Shown: piece by piece, positions 34,930 through 43,144 of the stretch
Position numbering within the stretch: position 1 is the first letter of the stretch
How the letters are laid out: the number at the start of each line of letters is the position of its first letter
Assembly (NCBI GenBank): GCA_030426385.1
Contig: JAUHYI010000026.1
Coordinates: 1 to 52,586, forward strand
Length of the DNA stretch: 52,586 nucleotides
Direction: 5' to 3'
From: Phycisphaerae bacterium
GTDB lineage: Bacteria; Planctomycetota; Phycisphaerae; Phycisphaerales; Phycisphaeraceae
Program-made: the position numbers and the translations under genes
The notes under the pieces: model-generated
Told to the model about the DNA's origin: nothing
Database searches by the model: none
What the model saw: only the letters and a program-made list of their open reading frames with translations

Positions 34930-35913
34930 TCAATACGATTCGATTAATCGCTGGGAAATCTTCACCTGTGGCGTAATCGGCGGGAAGCTCGACGACAATC
35001 TTGCCTTAGGCGTCACAATGCCCTTCACCAGCCGCTGGGCATTCTGGTGATAGATTTTTTCGACGACGGTTTGTGGCACTTCGCGCGATTGCAGGAAATC
35101 GTGCAGTTCCTGTCCGTAGCAATCGCGGCCGAACAACAGACGGTCCTGGAAGCGCTCGAGAAACCGATCGGCGTGACCCGGATCGCGCTGCAGCGCACCG
35201 AGCCCGGATCCCGCGGAGAGGTCGGCATAGAGATTCGAATGGCGATCGAAGAGTTCATAAAGCCTGCCGCCTTCAGCGACGGACCCGTCGGGAAAGACAT
35301 CGGGCTCAACATCAGCCTCACCGCAGATTTCGCGCCAGAAGCCCGGCGCGTGTCCGATGAAATGCGTCTCCGGACACGCAAGCAGTGCCCGTTCGAGGTT
35401 TTCAACCGTCCCGCCGAACCAATTCTTCTGGTACTCCGACTCTCCTGCCTTGCCCGGCAGGTACGGCACATCCAGATGTAGCACCACCGGCAAATCGAGC
35501 TCGCCAGCCACGCGGAACAACTCCAGACATCGTGGATCATCCAGCAACATGCGGTACTTCCACTCGCCACACACCTTGACGTCATACATCGACACTGCGG
35601 CCCGCAGTAGGTCCGGCGCGTTGCCGACGCGCGGGTCGGGGCAGTACCCGAGCACGAACCGATCGGGATAGCGATCACGCGCACGAATCAGATCGGCCAG
35701 AATCACGCCGCGATTGGTGCCGTCAAGCCGAGTGTTCGCCGGGTTCAGCGCGATCGTCTCGCTCATATTCATCTCGTCGGGCGTAATCTCCCACGTCAGC
35801 AACCAGGCGTACGCGATGCCGTGGTCGTCCATGTCTGCGACCAGTCCCGCGTCATCGCGAAGAGTCCAGAATGCGTGTTGATGCGTATCGACAATTTGAC
35901 TGGGCTTGCTCAT
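34930..35913 (-). CDS. amidohydrolase_2 (COG3618-like) protein, possible sugar-lactone hydrolase
   Basis: About 327 residues. The ATG at 35913 is chosen, with TAGG 8 bases upstream; a TTG two codons earlier also exists. IVDTHQHAFW gives the HxH metal site, PVVLHLD and HFIGHAPGFW the later His residues, and LLFGRDCYG the Asp. This is the order of the amidohydrolase_2 TIM barrel. COG3618 relatives include L-fuconolactone and L-rhamnonolactone hydrolases. Its place beside an HpcH/HpaI aldolase, and near a dehydrogenase and an enolase-type dehydratase gene, supports a sugar-lactonase role (inference). One stop-to-start overlap region with the sialidase-like gene indicates coupling. Confidence 0.8.
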   Translation of the reverse strand: MSKPSQIVDTHQHAFWTLRDDAGLVADMDDHGIAYAWLLTWEITPDEMNMSETIALNPANTRLDGTNRGVILADLIRARDRYPDRFVLGYCPDPRVGNAPDLLRAAVSMYDVKVCGEWKYRMLLDDPRCLELFRVAGELDLPVVLHLDVPYLPGKAGESEYQKNWFGGTVENLERALLACPETHFIGHAPGFWREICGEADVEPDVFPDGSVAEGGRLYELFDRHSNLYADLSAGSGLGALQRDPGHADRFLERFQDRLLFGRDCYGQELHDFLQSREVPQTVVEKIYHQNAQRLVKGIVTPKARLSSSFPPITPQVKISQRLIESY

Positions 35914-35920
35914 GAACAAC

Positions 35921-37048
35921 CTACCGGTAAAGACTTTCCACGTCGATTGACGCCAATTTCAGATGCATGCGCGAACGGCCGAGTCGCCCGGGCGGCGTCA
36001 GTAATTTGTATTTCGAGGCTTCGTATGCGACCAGCAGTTTGCCATCGCCGGTCACCAGTGCGGCGGGATTGGTGAACTCCCATGCCGGGTCGTCCTCGAT
36101 GTGATACGGCTCGCCCCAGGTCCGTCCATCGTCCTGCGAGATCGCAACACTCAACGGCGTTCGCTTGCCATAATGATCAAACTTCGGATCGTACAGACTG
36201 TTGTTCCAAATCAGCGCGAGGTGTCCACTGTCGGGCAGTCGAACGAGTCCGGGGCACGACTCGGGCGCGGTCACACCGGTCGTCTGCGCTTTCGACCACG
36301 ATTGGCCTTGATCCGTCGAGTACGCGTGATACACGCTGCCGAGTTGCGTGCGCACCATCATGATCAGCCGTCCGTCGCTCACCGGTTCGATCTGCGGCTC
36401 CATCGCGCCGCGCATCGGCAGTTCCACGTAATTGTCGCTGACCCGCCACGTCGCGCCATCGTCATCGCTGTAATAACAACCCGCCTTGACAATATCGGTC
36501 GGCGCTAGTCCTTCGCCGTCGTTCTCCAACACATTGCCCGCCGCGTGCATGATGGGAATGATGAGCCGACCGCTCGTGAGTTGTCGCATGTTATTGGATG
36601 AGCCCATGTGACTCGATGAGCGTTCAAAGATCGGCATCGGCTCGCTGAATGTTTTGCATTCGTCGGTGCTCTTGCATAGGTACGCCGAAATGCATCGCGG
36701 TTGATCCTTGACAAAAGTGTGGTACCGCTCATAACGAAACAGCACCGAGCCGTCCTGCGCCCGAAGCAACGAGGGCGTATAGACCGAGGTGTCACCGTCG
36801 GGCAGTTCGACGAGCGTGCGGTGATTCTGCCATGTTGCGCCGCCGTCATAAGACGTGGCACACGCGAGGTCCGCCGGAGCGTCATCGTTGCCGGGAAACT
36901 CCGGGTCGTCGTTGGGTGACATACGGATCCACGCGATGAAGATGCCGCCATCACACAAATGTAGCAGCGCCGCACCGGAATGGCGTGGATACTCGGCAGT
37001 CGCTTCCATTACCGTGGTAATCGTGTGAATTGGTGCGGTCATGGTCAT
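35921..37048 (-). CDS. BNR/Asp-box sialidase-like beta-propeller protein, cytoplasmic
   Basis: 375 residues without a signal peptide. Four Asp boxes are visible: SYDGGATWQ, SDDDGATWR, STDQGQSWS and SQDDGRTWG. Strands such as LLRAQDGSVLFRYERY, GRLIIPIMHA and HLALIWNNS complete a six-bladed propeller like exo-alpha-sialidases. The N-terminal Arg expected for a true sialidase may be in EYPRHSG; the triad cannot be confirmed. In planctomycetes, many proteins of this kind have unknown substrates. It is the first gene of the operon continuing into the amidohydrolase and aldolase, divergent from the GntR-type gene 199 bp away. Probably processes imported acidic oligosaccharides. Confidence 0.8.
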   Translation of the reverse strand: MTMTAPIHTITTVMEATAEYPRHSGAALLHLCDGGIFIAWIRMSPNDDPEFPGNDDAPADLACATSYDGGATWQNHRTLVELPDGDTSVYTPSLLRAQDGSVLFRYERYHTFVKDQPRCISAYLCKSTDECKTFSEPMPIFERSSSHMGSSNNMRQLTSGRLIIPIMHAAGNVLENDGEGLAPTDIVKAGCYYSDDDGATWRVSDNYVELPMRGAMEPQIEPVSDGRLIMMVRTQLGSVYHAYSTDQGQSWSKAQTTGVTAPESCPGLVRLPDSGHLALIWNNSLYDPKFDHYGKRTPLSVAISQDDGRTWGEPYHIEDDPAWEFTNPAALVTGDGKLLVAYEASKYKLLTPPGRLGRSRMHLKLASIDVESLYR

Positions 37049-37190
37049 GAATCATCACTCTTTCCGACTGCAAAATCCAACAGTCGTGGACCGGCCGCGC
37101 AACAACCGATGCGCACAAGCCACACGACTCTGATCATCATTAGAGCACACCCGATCGCATTCACCCACCCTTTCGGGGGCGGCAAAAAAT

Positions 37191-37204
37191 TTAACCATGG
37201 TCAA
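37191..37204. promoter_or_regulatory. near-perfect palindrome in the divergent spacer, candidate GntR operator
   Basis: TTAACCATGGTCAA is palindromic apart from one base pair (TTAACC against GGTCAA). It lies 43 bp before the GntR-type gene and 143 bp before the sialidase-like operon, in a 199 bp spacer between divergent genes. GntR-type regulators usually bind short dyads in this position. Confidence 0.5.
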
Positions 37205-37247
37205 TTCTATAGCCAGTTTCGCCGACTCTGGTAAAGTGAGTTGACCG

Positions 37248-38369
37248 ATGGCACGCCGTAAGAAAAAATCTGAATTCTCGGGTCTTTCTCAGGTTAAAAG
37301 CCGACTCGCTGATCGCGTATACGAGGCGCTGCGCAATGAAATCATCAACGGTCGCTGGGGCGAAACGCTGCCTTCGGAGCGCCGGCTAAGTGCCGAGCTC
37401 GAAGTCAGCCGTCCGACGCTACACACCGCCCTGTGCGCGCTCGAACGGGAAGGGATTCTGCGTGGTGCCTCGGGACAGCGCTGGCGTGTCATCAAGTTGC
37501 ATCTCGAGACGGTAACCAGAACCGACCGCAACCCGGTCGTCGTGTACCTCCGCAATGCGAACACCAAGCCAGACCTGACCTCGCTGATCTCGGTCATCGA
37601 TGACCTGCGGTACAAACTGCATGCCTGTGGCCTGCGCATGGTGATCGAGAATGCGTTCGCGCAAGGGACCAAGCTGTTGAACGACACGCTCACACGCATT
37701 GACGAGGCCCACCGCCCGTCATTTTATTTGCTGGCTTCCACACCGCCCGAGGTGCACCGGTGGTATCAAGAGCTCGGCGTGCCCACCGCCATCCTCGGCT
37801 CGCGCACGCAAGATGTGCACCTGCCCGCGATCGACTTCAGTCCCGAGTCGCTCATGCGCCACGCGGTCAACCACTTGTTCAATCGTGGCCACCGCCGCAT
37901 CACACTGCTTCAAGCCAATGTGGGAGGTGTCGGCGATATGATCTCCATCGACACGTTTCGGCAGACCTGCGCCAAACTGGCCGACCGCGGGCTGCGTTGG
38001 ACCGTCGGCAAGCCCATCCTCACGCCACCCGCGGTCCGCAACGCAACGATGAAATACCTTTCACGGCCCACCCGTTCGAGCGCATTCATCCTCACCGAGC
38101 TCGAACTGGTCATGTGCATGTACACAACGATCGGCGAATTGGGACTTCACATCCCAGACGACGTTTCGATCCTCTCAACTTGCTATTGGCCTATCCTGGA
38201 CTATCTGACGCCGACGCCGACGAGCTATGAATCCCCATGGGATCGCCTATCGACGCGCATCGTGCGCATCATTGCAAGCTATCAACGCCTGGGGGACTGG
38301 CCCGACACTTCGTATAACCTGTTGCCGAAACTTCGAGAACGCGACAGCATCGCCAACCTATCACCCTGA
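37248..38369 (+). CDS. GntR-family regulator with LacI-type sensor domain
   Basis: 373 residues. The winged helix-turn-helix spans about residues 15-85: SRLADRVYEALRNEII, RWGETLPSERRLSAELEV, SRPTLHTALCALEREGIL. The sensor region follows: YLRNANTKPDLTSL, VPTAILGSRTQDVHLPAIDF, HLFNRGHRRITLLQ, FILTELELVMCM, HIPDDVSILSTCYW. It has the same architecture as the regulator at 30841 but shares little obvious sequence outside the motifs. It is divergent from the sialidase-like/amidohydrolase/aldolase operon with a palindrome between them, so it probably controls that operon. Its last 9 bases overlap the end of the convergent symporter gene. Confidence 0.92.
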   Translation: MARRKKKSEFSGLSQVKSRLADRVYEALRNEIINGRWGETLPSERRLSAELEVSRPTLHTALCALEREGILRGASGQRWRVIKLHLETVTRTDRNPVVVYLRNANTKPDLTSLISVIDDLRYKLHACGLRMVIENAFAQGTKLLNDTLTRIDEAHRPSFYLLASTPPEVHRWYQELGVPTAILGSRTQDVHLPAIDFSPESLMRHAVNHLFNRGHRRITLLQANVGGVGDMISIDTFRQTCAKLADRGLRWTVGKPILTPPAVRNATMKYLSRPTRSSAFILTELELVMCMYTTIGELGLHIPDDVSILSTCYWPILDYLTPTPTSYESPWDRLSTRIVRIIASYQRLGDWPDTSYNLLPKLRERDSIANLSP

Positions 38370-40526
38370 CGGCTCATCAGGATTCTCGAGTTGGGGCGGC
38401 TGCTGATCCTCCGACTTCTCCAGCGCAAACGCCAGGTCTTCGGCGTTCGTGTGATTGACGACGCGCCCGTCGTCGAGCAGGTTGCGCTGCAGCGTGGACA
38501 GCCGGCGAAACATCTTGCGCAGGTCGAGGATACCGCCGATGGTGAACCACACGCTCGTTACCGCTCCGACGACCAGCGCGAGCACAACATTCATGATCCA
38601 GAAGTAGGTCGCCCAACCCTCATCACTGAACGGACTGATGCAGGTGTTCCACAACACCACCGCAATGAAGATGGTAAACAACGTCATGCTGTAGGCGAAG
38701 ACCGAGCCGGACATGATCTTGTCGCCGCGCGAGTATTGCTCGTCGAAACCGAGCAACACGTGTTTCCAATTGCGTAAAGGTTTACGGAGTGTCGCCAGGT
38801 CCTTGTCGATCTCGTCTTTGCGACGATACTCACCACGGTGCAACATCTTTTCGAGGTTGAATGGCTCGCGGCATGTGAGCAACGACGCGGTAACATAGCT
38901 GACGATCGAGACCACCATGGTCAGAAAATAGATCTCCTGTCCGGTGATCGGGAATTTCTCCGGCGTCACCTCCCAATCGGTAAAGGGCAGTTTTTCGCCG
39001 AGCCATTCGAGATTTTCCTTGAACGACACCAAGCCTTGCGGATGATGCTCGCTCAGATAGGGATAGATTGGCTGAGCCCAGTATTGCGTGAAGATGAAAC
39101 CGAGGACCGCGAACGTAGCACCGGCGAGTAACCCAGCCCAGGCACCGCTAGTGGTGCCTCGTCGCCAGTAGAGTCCACCGAGAATCACCGAGCCAGCCCC
39201 GCCGAGCCAGATGCTACCGGTCAACGCCATGAACATCAGGATGTGCGAGACCTGGTTGAAGAAGAGTGAAAACACAAACGCAAACACCGCCACCGACAGA
39301 ATCGACAGACGCAGCCACCACATCTGTCGCCGCGGCGTCAATGGTTTTTTACGATACGGCAGCATTACGTCCTGAACGAAGATGCTTCCCCAACTGTGCA
39401 GGTACGTGGTGTCCGTGCTGATCAGCAGAAAAACCATCACCGCAAAGAAGGCGCCGGTCACACCAACCGGCAGAAAATGCTTGATCGCAATCGGCACCGT
39501 CATCTGATCGCGAATCGTTTGGGTGGTGACCTCATTGGACAGGTTGATCTGGTCGACCAGTTCGTGCTGCACATCGCTAGCACCTGCGGCGAAGTCCGGG
39601 TGGTGCATAAAGGTGTAAGCCGCCATCGCCAACAGCACGACCATCAGCGTGCTCAAGCCGGCGCGCCAGACGCCGAGTACGGAACCCATCTTCTGCTCGT
39701 GGGGTGAGGAGGCTGCCGCGTTGTACCCCGCCGAACCCTGCCACGCCATCAGGCCGTACACCGAGTGAATGATCCCGACCACGATGTAGAACACGTTGAA
39801 TCCCTTGAGATTCGCCGTGTCGAATGGGTTGAGCATGCTCTGGCCAGGCGGCCGGTCCAGCAGCGCGTCGCGCATCTGACTCCAGGAAAACAACCAGAGC
39901 ACAGCGACCACTACGATCGCGTACATGGCATAACTGAACAGACCCGCGACACAGTCGGTCACCATCGCGGTGAGTTGCCCGCCGAAGAACACGATCGCGA
40001 TCGCAATGCTCAGAAAGATCGCCATCACTAGCGCGAAGGTCGGAACCTGCAATCCAAGCAGTGACACGGCTGGTGGCAATCCGCCGTAGTACACGATGAA
40101 GCGTGCCCCCACTGCGGGAAACACCGCATAGTTGATCACGCCCGCCAACCACGAAAGTGCTCCAGCGAAAACCCGGAACGATCGCGAGTAACGAACCTCC
40201 AGAAACTGCGCCAGCGTCATCGCCCGTGTCTCACGATATCGATACACCGCCAGCCCCGTCAGTGCGATGATCAATCCGATGGGCATCAGGAACCCGTTCC
40301 AGAATCCGATCGCGAATCCGGAGTTGTAGTACATCTCGAACATCGCGACGACACTGATCAGTCCCAGGCTCGCTTCCCCCGAGGCCACAGCGACCACGTA
40401 CCGTCCCGCCACACGCCCGCCGGCAAGGAAGTCGCTCACCCCATGCACATGCCGTCGGGTATAGAATCCGATCCATCCCACCAGACCCAGTGGTACCAAC
40501 ACAATCATCCAGTCAATCCAGGTCAT
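38361..40526 (-). CDS. sodium/solute symporter (SSS family)
   Basis: 721 residues with at least 13 hydrophobic segments, longer than the usual 500-600. SDFLAGGRVAGRYVVAVA is the SSS signature near TM2. EMYYNSGFAIGFWNGF and GVINYAVFPAVGARF follow, and LLISTDTTYLHSWGSIFVQD contains the Ser/Thr-Asp segment of the sodium site. The extra length is an extended loop (about 505-630, charged: KMLHRGEYRRKDEIDKDL) and a C-terminal tail of about 60 polar residues (LRKMFRRLSTLQRNLL). Inner membrane; probably imports a monosaccharide or sugar acid with sodium. AAGGG precedes the ATG. Convergent overlap with the GntR-type gene; upstream lies the cruciform repeat. Confidence 0.92.
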   Translation of the reverse strand: MTWIDWMIVLVPLGLVGWIGFYTRRHVHGVSDFLAGGRVAGRYVVAVASGEASLGLISVVAMFEMYYNSGFAIGFWNGFLMPIGLIIALTGLAVYRYRETRAMTLAQFLEVRYSRSFRVFAGALSWLAGVINYAVFPAVGARFIVYYGGLPPAVSLLGLQVPTFALVMAIFLSIAIAIVFFGGQLTAMVTDCVAGLFSYAMYAIVVVAVLWLFSWSQMRDALLDRPPGQSMLNPFDTANLKGFNVFYIVVGIIHSVYGLMAWQGSAGYNAAASSPHEQKMGSVLGVWRAGLSTLMVVLLAMAAYTFMHHPDFAAGASDVQHELVDQINLSNEVTTQTIRDQMTVPIAIKHFLPVGVTGAFFAVMVFLLISTDTTYLHSWGSIFVQDVMLPYRKKPLTPRRQMWWLRLSILSVAVFAFVFSLFFNQVSHILMFMALTGSIWLGGAGSVILGGLYWRRGTTSGAWAGLLAGATFAVLGFIFTQYWAQPIYPYLSEHHPQGLVSFKENLEWLGEKLPFTDWEVTPEKFPITGQEIYFLTMVVSIVSYVTASLLTCREPFNLEKMLHRGEYRRKDEIDKDLATLRKPLRNWKHVLLGFDEQYSRGDKIMSGSVFAYSMTLFTIFIAVVLWNTCISPFSDEGWATYFWIMNVVLALVVGAVTSVWFTIGGILDLRKMFRRLSTLQRNLLDDGRVVNHTNAEDLAFALEKSEDQQPPQLENPDEPSG

Positions 40527-40551
40527 GTACTACCCTTTATCTGTTTCTGTA

Positions 40552-40689
40552 ATACCAGTCCCGTTTAGAACTCGTGCGTTAGCCGCCGCCTTCAGGCGGC
40601 GCGATGGCGTGTTTTTTCACCAGGGTTCGCGCCGCCTGAAGGCGGCGGCTAACGGGAAATCACGCCTGAGAATTTAATGGCATGCGTAT
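40552..40689. repeat. cruciform repeat, copy 2 (REP/MITE-like, 138 bp)
   Basis: Bounded by ATACC and GCGTAT. The 76 bp core (40578-40653) is a perfect 26 bp inverted repeat around a 24-nt loop. Compared with copy 1 (18926-19064), the loop reads in the same direction, with 20 of 24 bases equal, but the outer arms are exchanged: the CCCGTTTAGAACTCGTGC arm is left here and on the right (reverse complement) in copy 1. It lies between the creatininase gene (stop at 40712) and the symporter gene (start at 40526). Confidence 0.88.
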
Positions 40690-40711
40690 AAGTCGTCCCG
40701 GATTGTTGTTC

Positions 40712-41479
40712 TCATGCCTTTACGGGATAGGGCCAGGTCGCATATTCATGGAGAAAGGCAGCAATATCTTTCACCACGGTTTCGATCATGGACCGACCTT
40801 TGTCGGCAGTTGCTTCCAGCGGATTTCCTAAGTTGCCCGTAGGTGTCATCGCACGGAAACTGCGGAACTCCTGCACCTGTTTCGGACCGTCCAGCCACGG
40901 ACTTTCCAATGCCACCTTCGGCTCCACAGCCTGACGCTGATCGACGAGGTCGTCGCACAGATAAAGCATCAATGAGGTCTCATACTCGCAGGCATGTGAG
41001 ATAGCCGAGGTCGCCATGCCATGCGCGCGCGGATCGGGCTTGCCGACGTGCCACCAGCTCGAGTAAGTGAGCAGAGCTTGTCGCGCCTCTTCATCGATGG
41101 ATGACAACTCACCAAGCGCCTGCGCGACGGGGACTTCATTGCCACCGTGACCGTTAAGAATGAAAATCCTGCGAAAGCCCGCTTTGAGCACAGACCGGAC
41201 GAGATCCTGGATCACTTGTGTGTAGAGTGATGGCCGTAACGACAGCGTGCCCGGGAAGTCCAGGTGGTGATGTGACGATCCGAGCCATAGCACAGGCAAC
41301 GTCACGATATCTTCGCCCATCTGAGCATCAAGACGGTCCGCGATGGCCGAGACTTGACATGTATCCGTGACCAGAGGCAAGTGCGGGCCGTGCTGCTCAA
41401 CCGCACCAAGCGGAAGCACAACCGGCAGATCTTTCGACAGCTCATTAATCTGTGGCCATGACATTTCTTCCCATTTCAT
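40712..41479 (-). CDS. creatininase-family amidohydrolase
   Basis: 255 residues, the usual family length. The metal-binding motifs are intact: VEQHGPHLPLVTDT (about residues 27-40, Glu28, His30, Asp39), FILNGHGGNEVP and SHACEYETSLM, with the final Glu. The family includes creatininase, formamide hydrolases of pterin/riboflavin pathways and MftE; the cluster does not suggest creatinine. Cytoplasmic. Its ATG overlaps the stop of the RidA-like gene (ATGA), so the two are translationally coupled. A hydrolase of a cyclic or linear amide paired with an imine deaminase points to catabolism of an amino-sugar or N-containing sugar acid (inference). Confidence 0.88.
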   Translation of the reverse strand: MKWEEMSWPQINELSKDLPVVLPLGAVEQHGPHLPLVTDTCQVSAIADRLDAQMGEDIVTLPVLWLGSSHHHLDFPGTLSLRPSLYTQVIQDLVRSVLKAGFRRIFILNGHGGNEVPVAQALGELSSIDEEARQALLTYSSWWHVGKPDPRAHGMATSAISHACEYETSLMLYLCDDLVDQRQAVEPKVALESPWLDGPKQVQEFRSFRAMTPTGNLGNPLEATADKGRSMIETVVKDIAAFLHEYATWPYPVKA

Positions 41480-41895
41480 GGTGCATCCACCTTCCGTGAC
41501 GCCCCGCCGGCTCCGCGCATCGCGATGGCGTCGATCTCGATAGAGATGTCGCCAAGCACCGACTGCACGGTCGTGCGTGCCGGGTATGGCTTGGTGAAAT
41601 AGCTTTGATAGATCGCGTTGAATCGGCCGATGTCGTTGATGTTCTGAAGATGGACTTGAACCTTCACCAAGTCATCGAACCCAACATCGGCCGCGTCGAG
41701 CACAGCCCGTACGTTCTCCAGCGTGAGTCGTACCTCGTGTTCAAAATCCGGCGTCTCAAACTCACCGGTGTCCAGATTCATGGGGCCTTGCCCGGCGACA
41801 AAAACGAAGTCCCCAAACGCAATCCCCGGCGAGTACGCGCCGGTCGCGGTGTCCTTCCCCTTAGGGTTAACAGCTTGCTTGCTCGATTCCGTCAT
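41476..41895 (-). CDS. RidA/YjgF-family enamine/imine deaminase
   Basis: 139 residues. AYSPGIAFGDFVFVAGQGP is the family opening, and YPARTTVQS carries the conserved Arg (about 107) that binds the carboxylate. IEIDAIA near residue 120 supplies the conserved Glu. RidA proteins hydrolyse reactive 2-enamine/2-imine intermediates made by pyridoxal-phosphate enzymes; catabolic paralogues act on specific imines. Cytoplasmic trimer expected. Followed at once by creatininase through an ATGA overlap, and preceded by the enolase-superfamily gene 103 bp upstream. Confidence 0.92.
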   Translation of the reverse strand: MTESSKQAVNPKGKDTATGAYSPGIAFGDFVFVAGQGPMNLDTGEFETPDFEHEVRLTLENVRAVLDAADVGFDDLVKVQVHLQNINDIGRFNAIYQSYFTKPYPARTTVQSVLGDISIEIDAIAMRGAGGASRKVDAP

Positions 41896-41998
41896 ATGTT
41901 TCCTTTCGTTTCTCGACGAGACACGCGAACATACTCACAGCAATTCACGGCCGTGCCCGAGCAGCCTTGAGCATCAGCTTGACTCGCGTGTGATGAAT

Positions 41999-43144
41999 TC
42001 AATCCATGGTGAATGAGAACTTGCGTTGCGTGTACTGGTCCAACGCATCGCGATCGAGTGACACCCCGAGGCCTGGACCGGTGGGTACAGCCATTTCGCC
42101 GTCATGCACATCGAAGGCGCGGTCGATGAGGTTGTGTTGTCGGATACTGCGGCCGAAGATGTCGGACGGTCGCGTCATCGATTTTGTCGCTGCGCACACG
42201 TGCAGCATCAGCGCCTCGTGTACGCCCAGGTCGACCCCCGAGCCGTACCATGTCGCAACGTTCGCCAACCAGCAAAGGCCGCCCGCCAGGTGGACGCGCC
42301 ACGGCAGGTCGCAGAGATTGGCGATGTCGCACGCACCCATCTTGATCGCGGGAATCAGTTCGTGGCTTTGCCTGATGTGCAATGCGACGGCGAAGAGCCC
42401 GAGGCTGCGCAGCAGTTTGAATTCATCAATGTGCATCTGCGGAAACGGATCTTCGACGCAACCGATATTGCCGACCGCGGCCAGACGCCTGAGCATCCCG
42501 ATCGATTCACCAAAACGATAGAAGCGGCCGTTGGGGTCGAACGTCATCTCGAAGTCTACGCCGCACGCTTCTTTCACCGCTTCAGCACGTTCGACGTTAT
42601 CGTCTTCCAGGGCGCACTTGCACTTAACGCCGCGATAGCCGATCTCCTTGGCTCGCTTGCAGGCACGAGCGGATTCCTCCGGCGTCATGCGGCCCATCCA
42701 GTAATCCACGCGAACGCGATCTCGAACCCTCCCGCCCATCAGGTCGCTGGCACTCGCGCCGCGGTGCTTGCCGATCAGATCGAAAAGCACCGCGTGTACA
42801 CCGATCTCACGGTAAGCGCCGAAGTATTGCTCACTGAGCCGATGAGGTCGGCCCGGAGGCGTATGGGCGAAGGTGTCGTTCTGACTCAGATCGTAAAGCG
42901 GCGGTTCCTGCAATGGAATCGACAACAGGTCCACGCCACGCAAGTGATTAAGCATTCCCTTGAGTCCATTTTCATCGACACCGCGCGGCATTTCACCCAG
43001 ACCGACGTGGCCCGCATCAGTGTGCGCTTCGAAGATGATCTTGGATCGTCGATCAAAGCGCAGCGGTCCATATTCGCTGCTGGTTGCAATGTCCTCGTGT
43101 GCGGGAACAACGACCTCGTAACAATCAACACGTGTGATCTTCAT
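41999..43144 (-). CDS. enolase-superfamily (mandelate racemase/muconate lactonizing-like) protein, possible sugar-acid dehydratase
   Basis: 381 residues. The capping domain is followed by a barrel with GVKCKCA (the KxK catalytic pair), MTFDPNGRF (first metal Asp and Asn) and GCVEDPFP (second metal Glu). The third ligand position appears to be ALHIRQ, where relatives have Asp/Glu, or Asn in glucarate dehydratase. The later GSGVDLGVHEALMLHV resembles the ESGIGLAA-type strand but lacks the usual catalytic His of the glucarate/mandelate subgroups. Likely substrate class is a sugar acid, dehydrated to a 2-keto-3-deoxy acid, but the missing residues leave real doubt. The start codon overlaps the stop of the dehydrogenase/epimerase gene (ATGA). 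Confidence 0.82.
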   Translation of the reverse strand: MKITRVDCYEVVVPAHEDIATSSEYGPLRFDRRSKIIFEAHTDAGHVGLGEMPRGVDENGLKGMLNHLRGVDLLSIPLQEPPLYDLSQNDTFAHTPPGRPHRLSEQYFGAYREIGVHAVLFDLIGKHRGASASDLMGGRVRDRVRVDYWMGRMTPEESARACKRAKEIGYRGVKCKCALEDDNVERAEAVKEACGVDFEMTFDPNGRFYRFGESIGMLRRLAAVGNIGCVEDPFPQMHIDEFKLLRSLGLFAVALHIRQSHELIPAIKMGACDIANLCDLPWRVHLAGGLCWLANVATWYGSGVDLGVHEALMLHVCAATKSMTRPSDIFGRSIRQHNLIDRAFDVHDGEMAVPTGPGLGVSLDRDALDQYTQRKFSFTMD

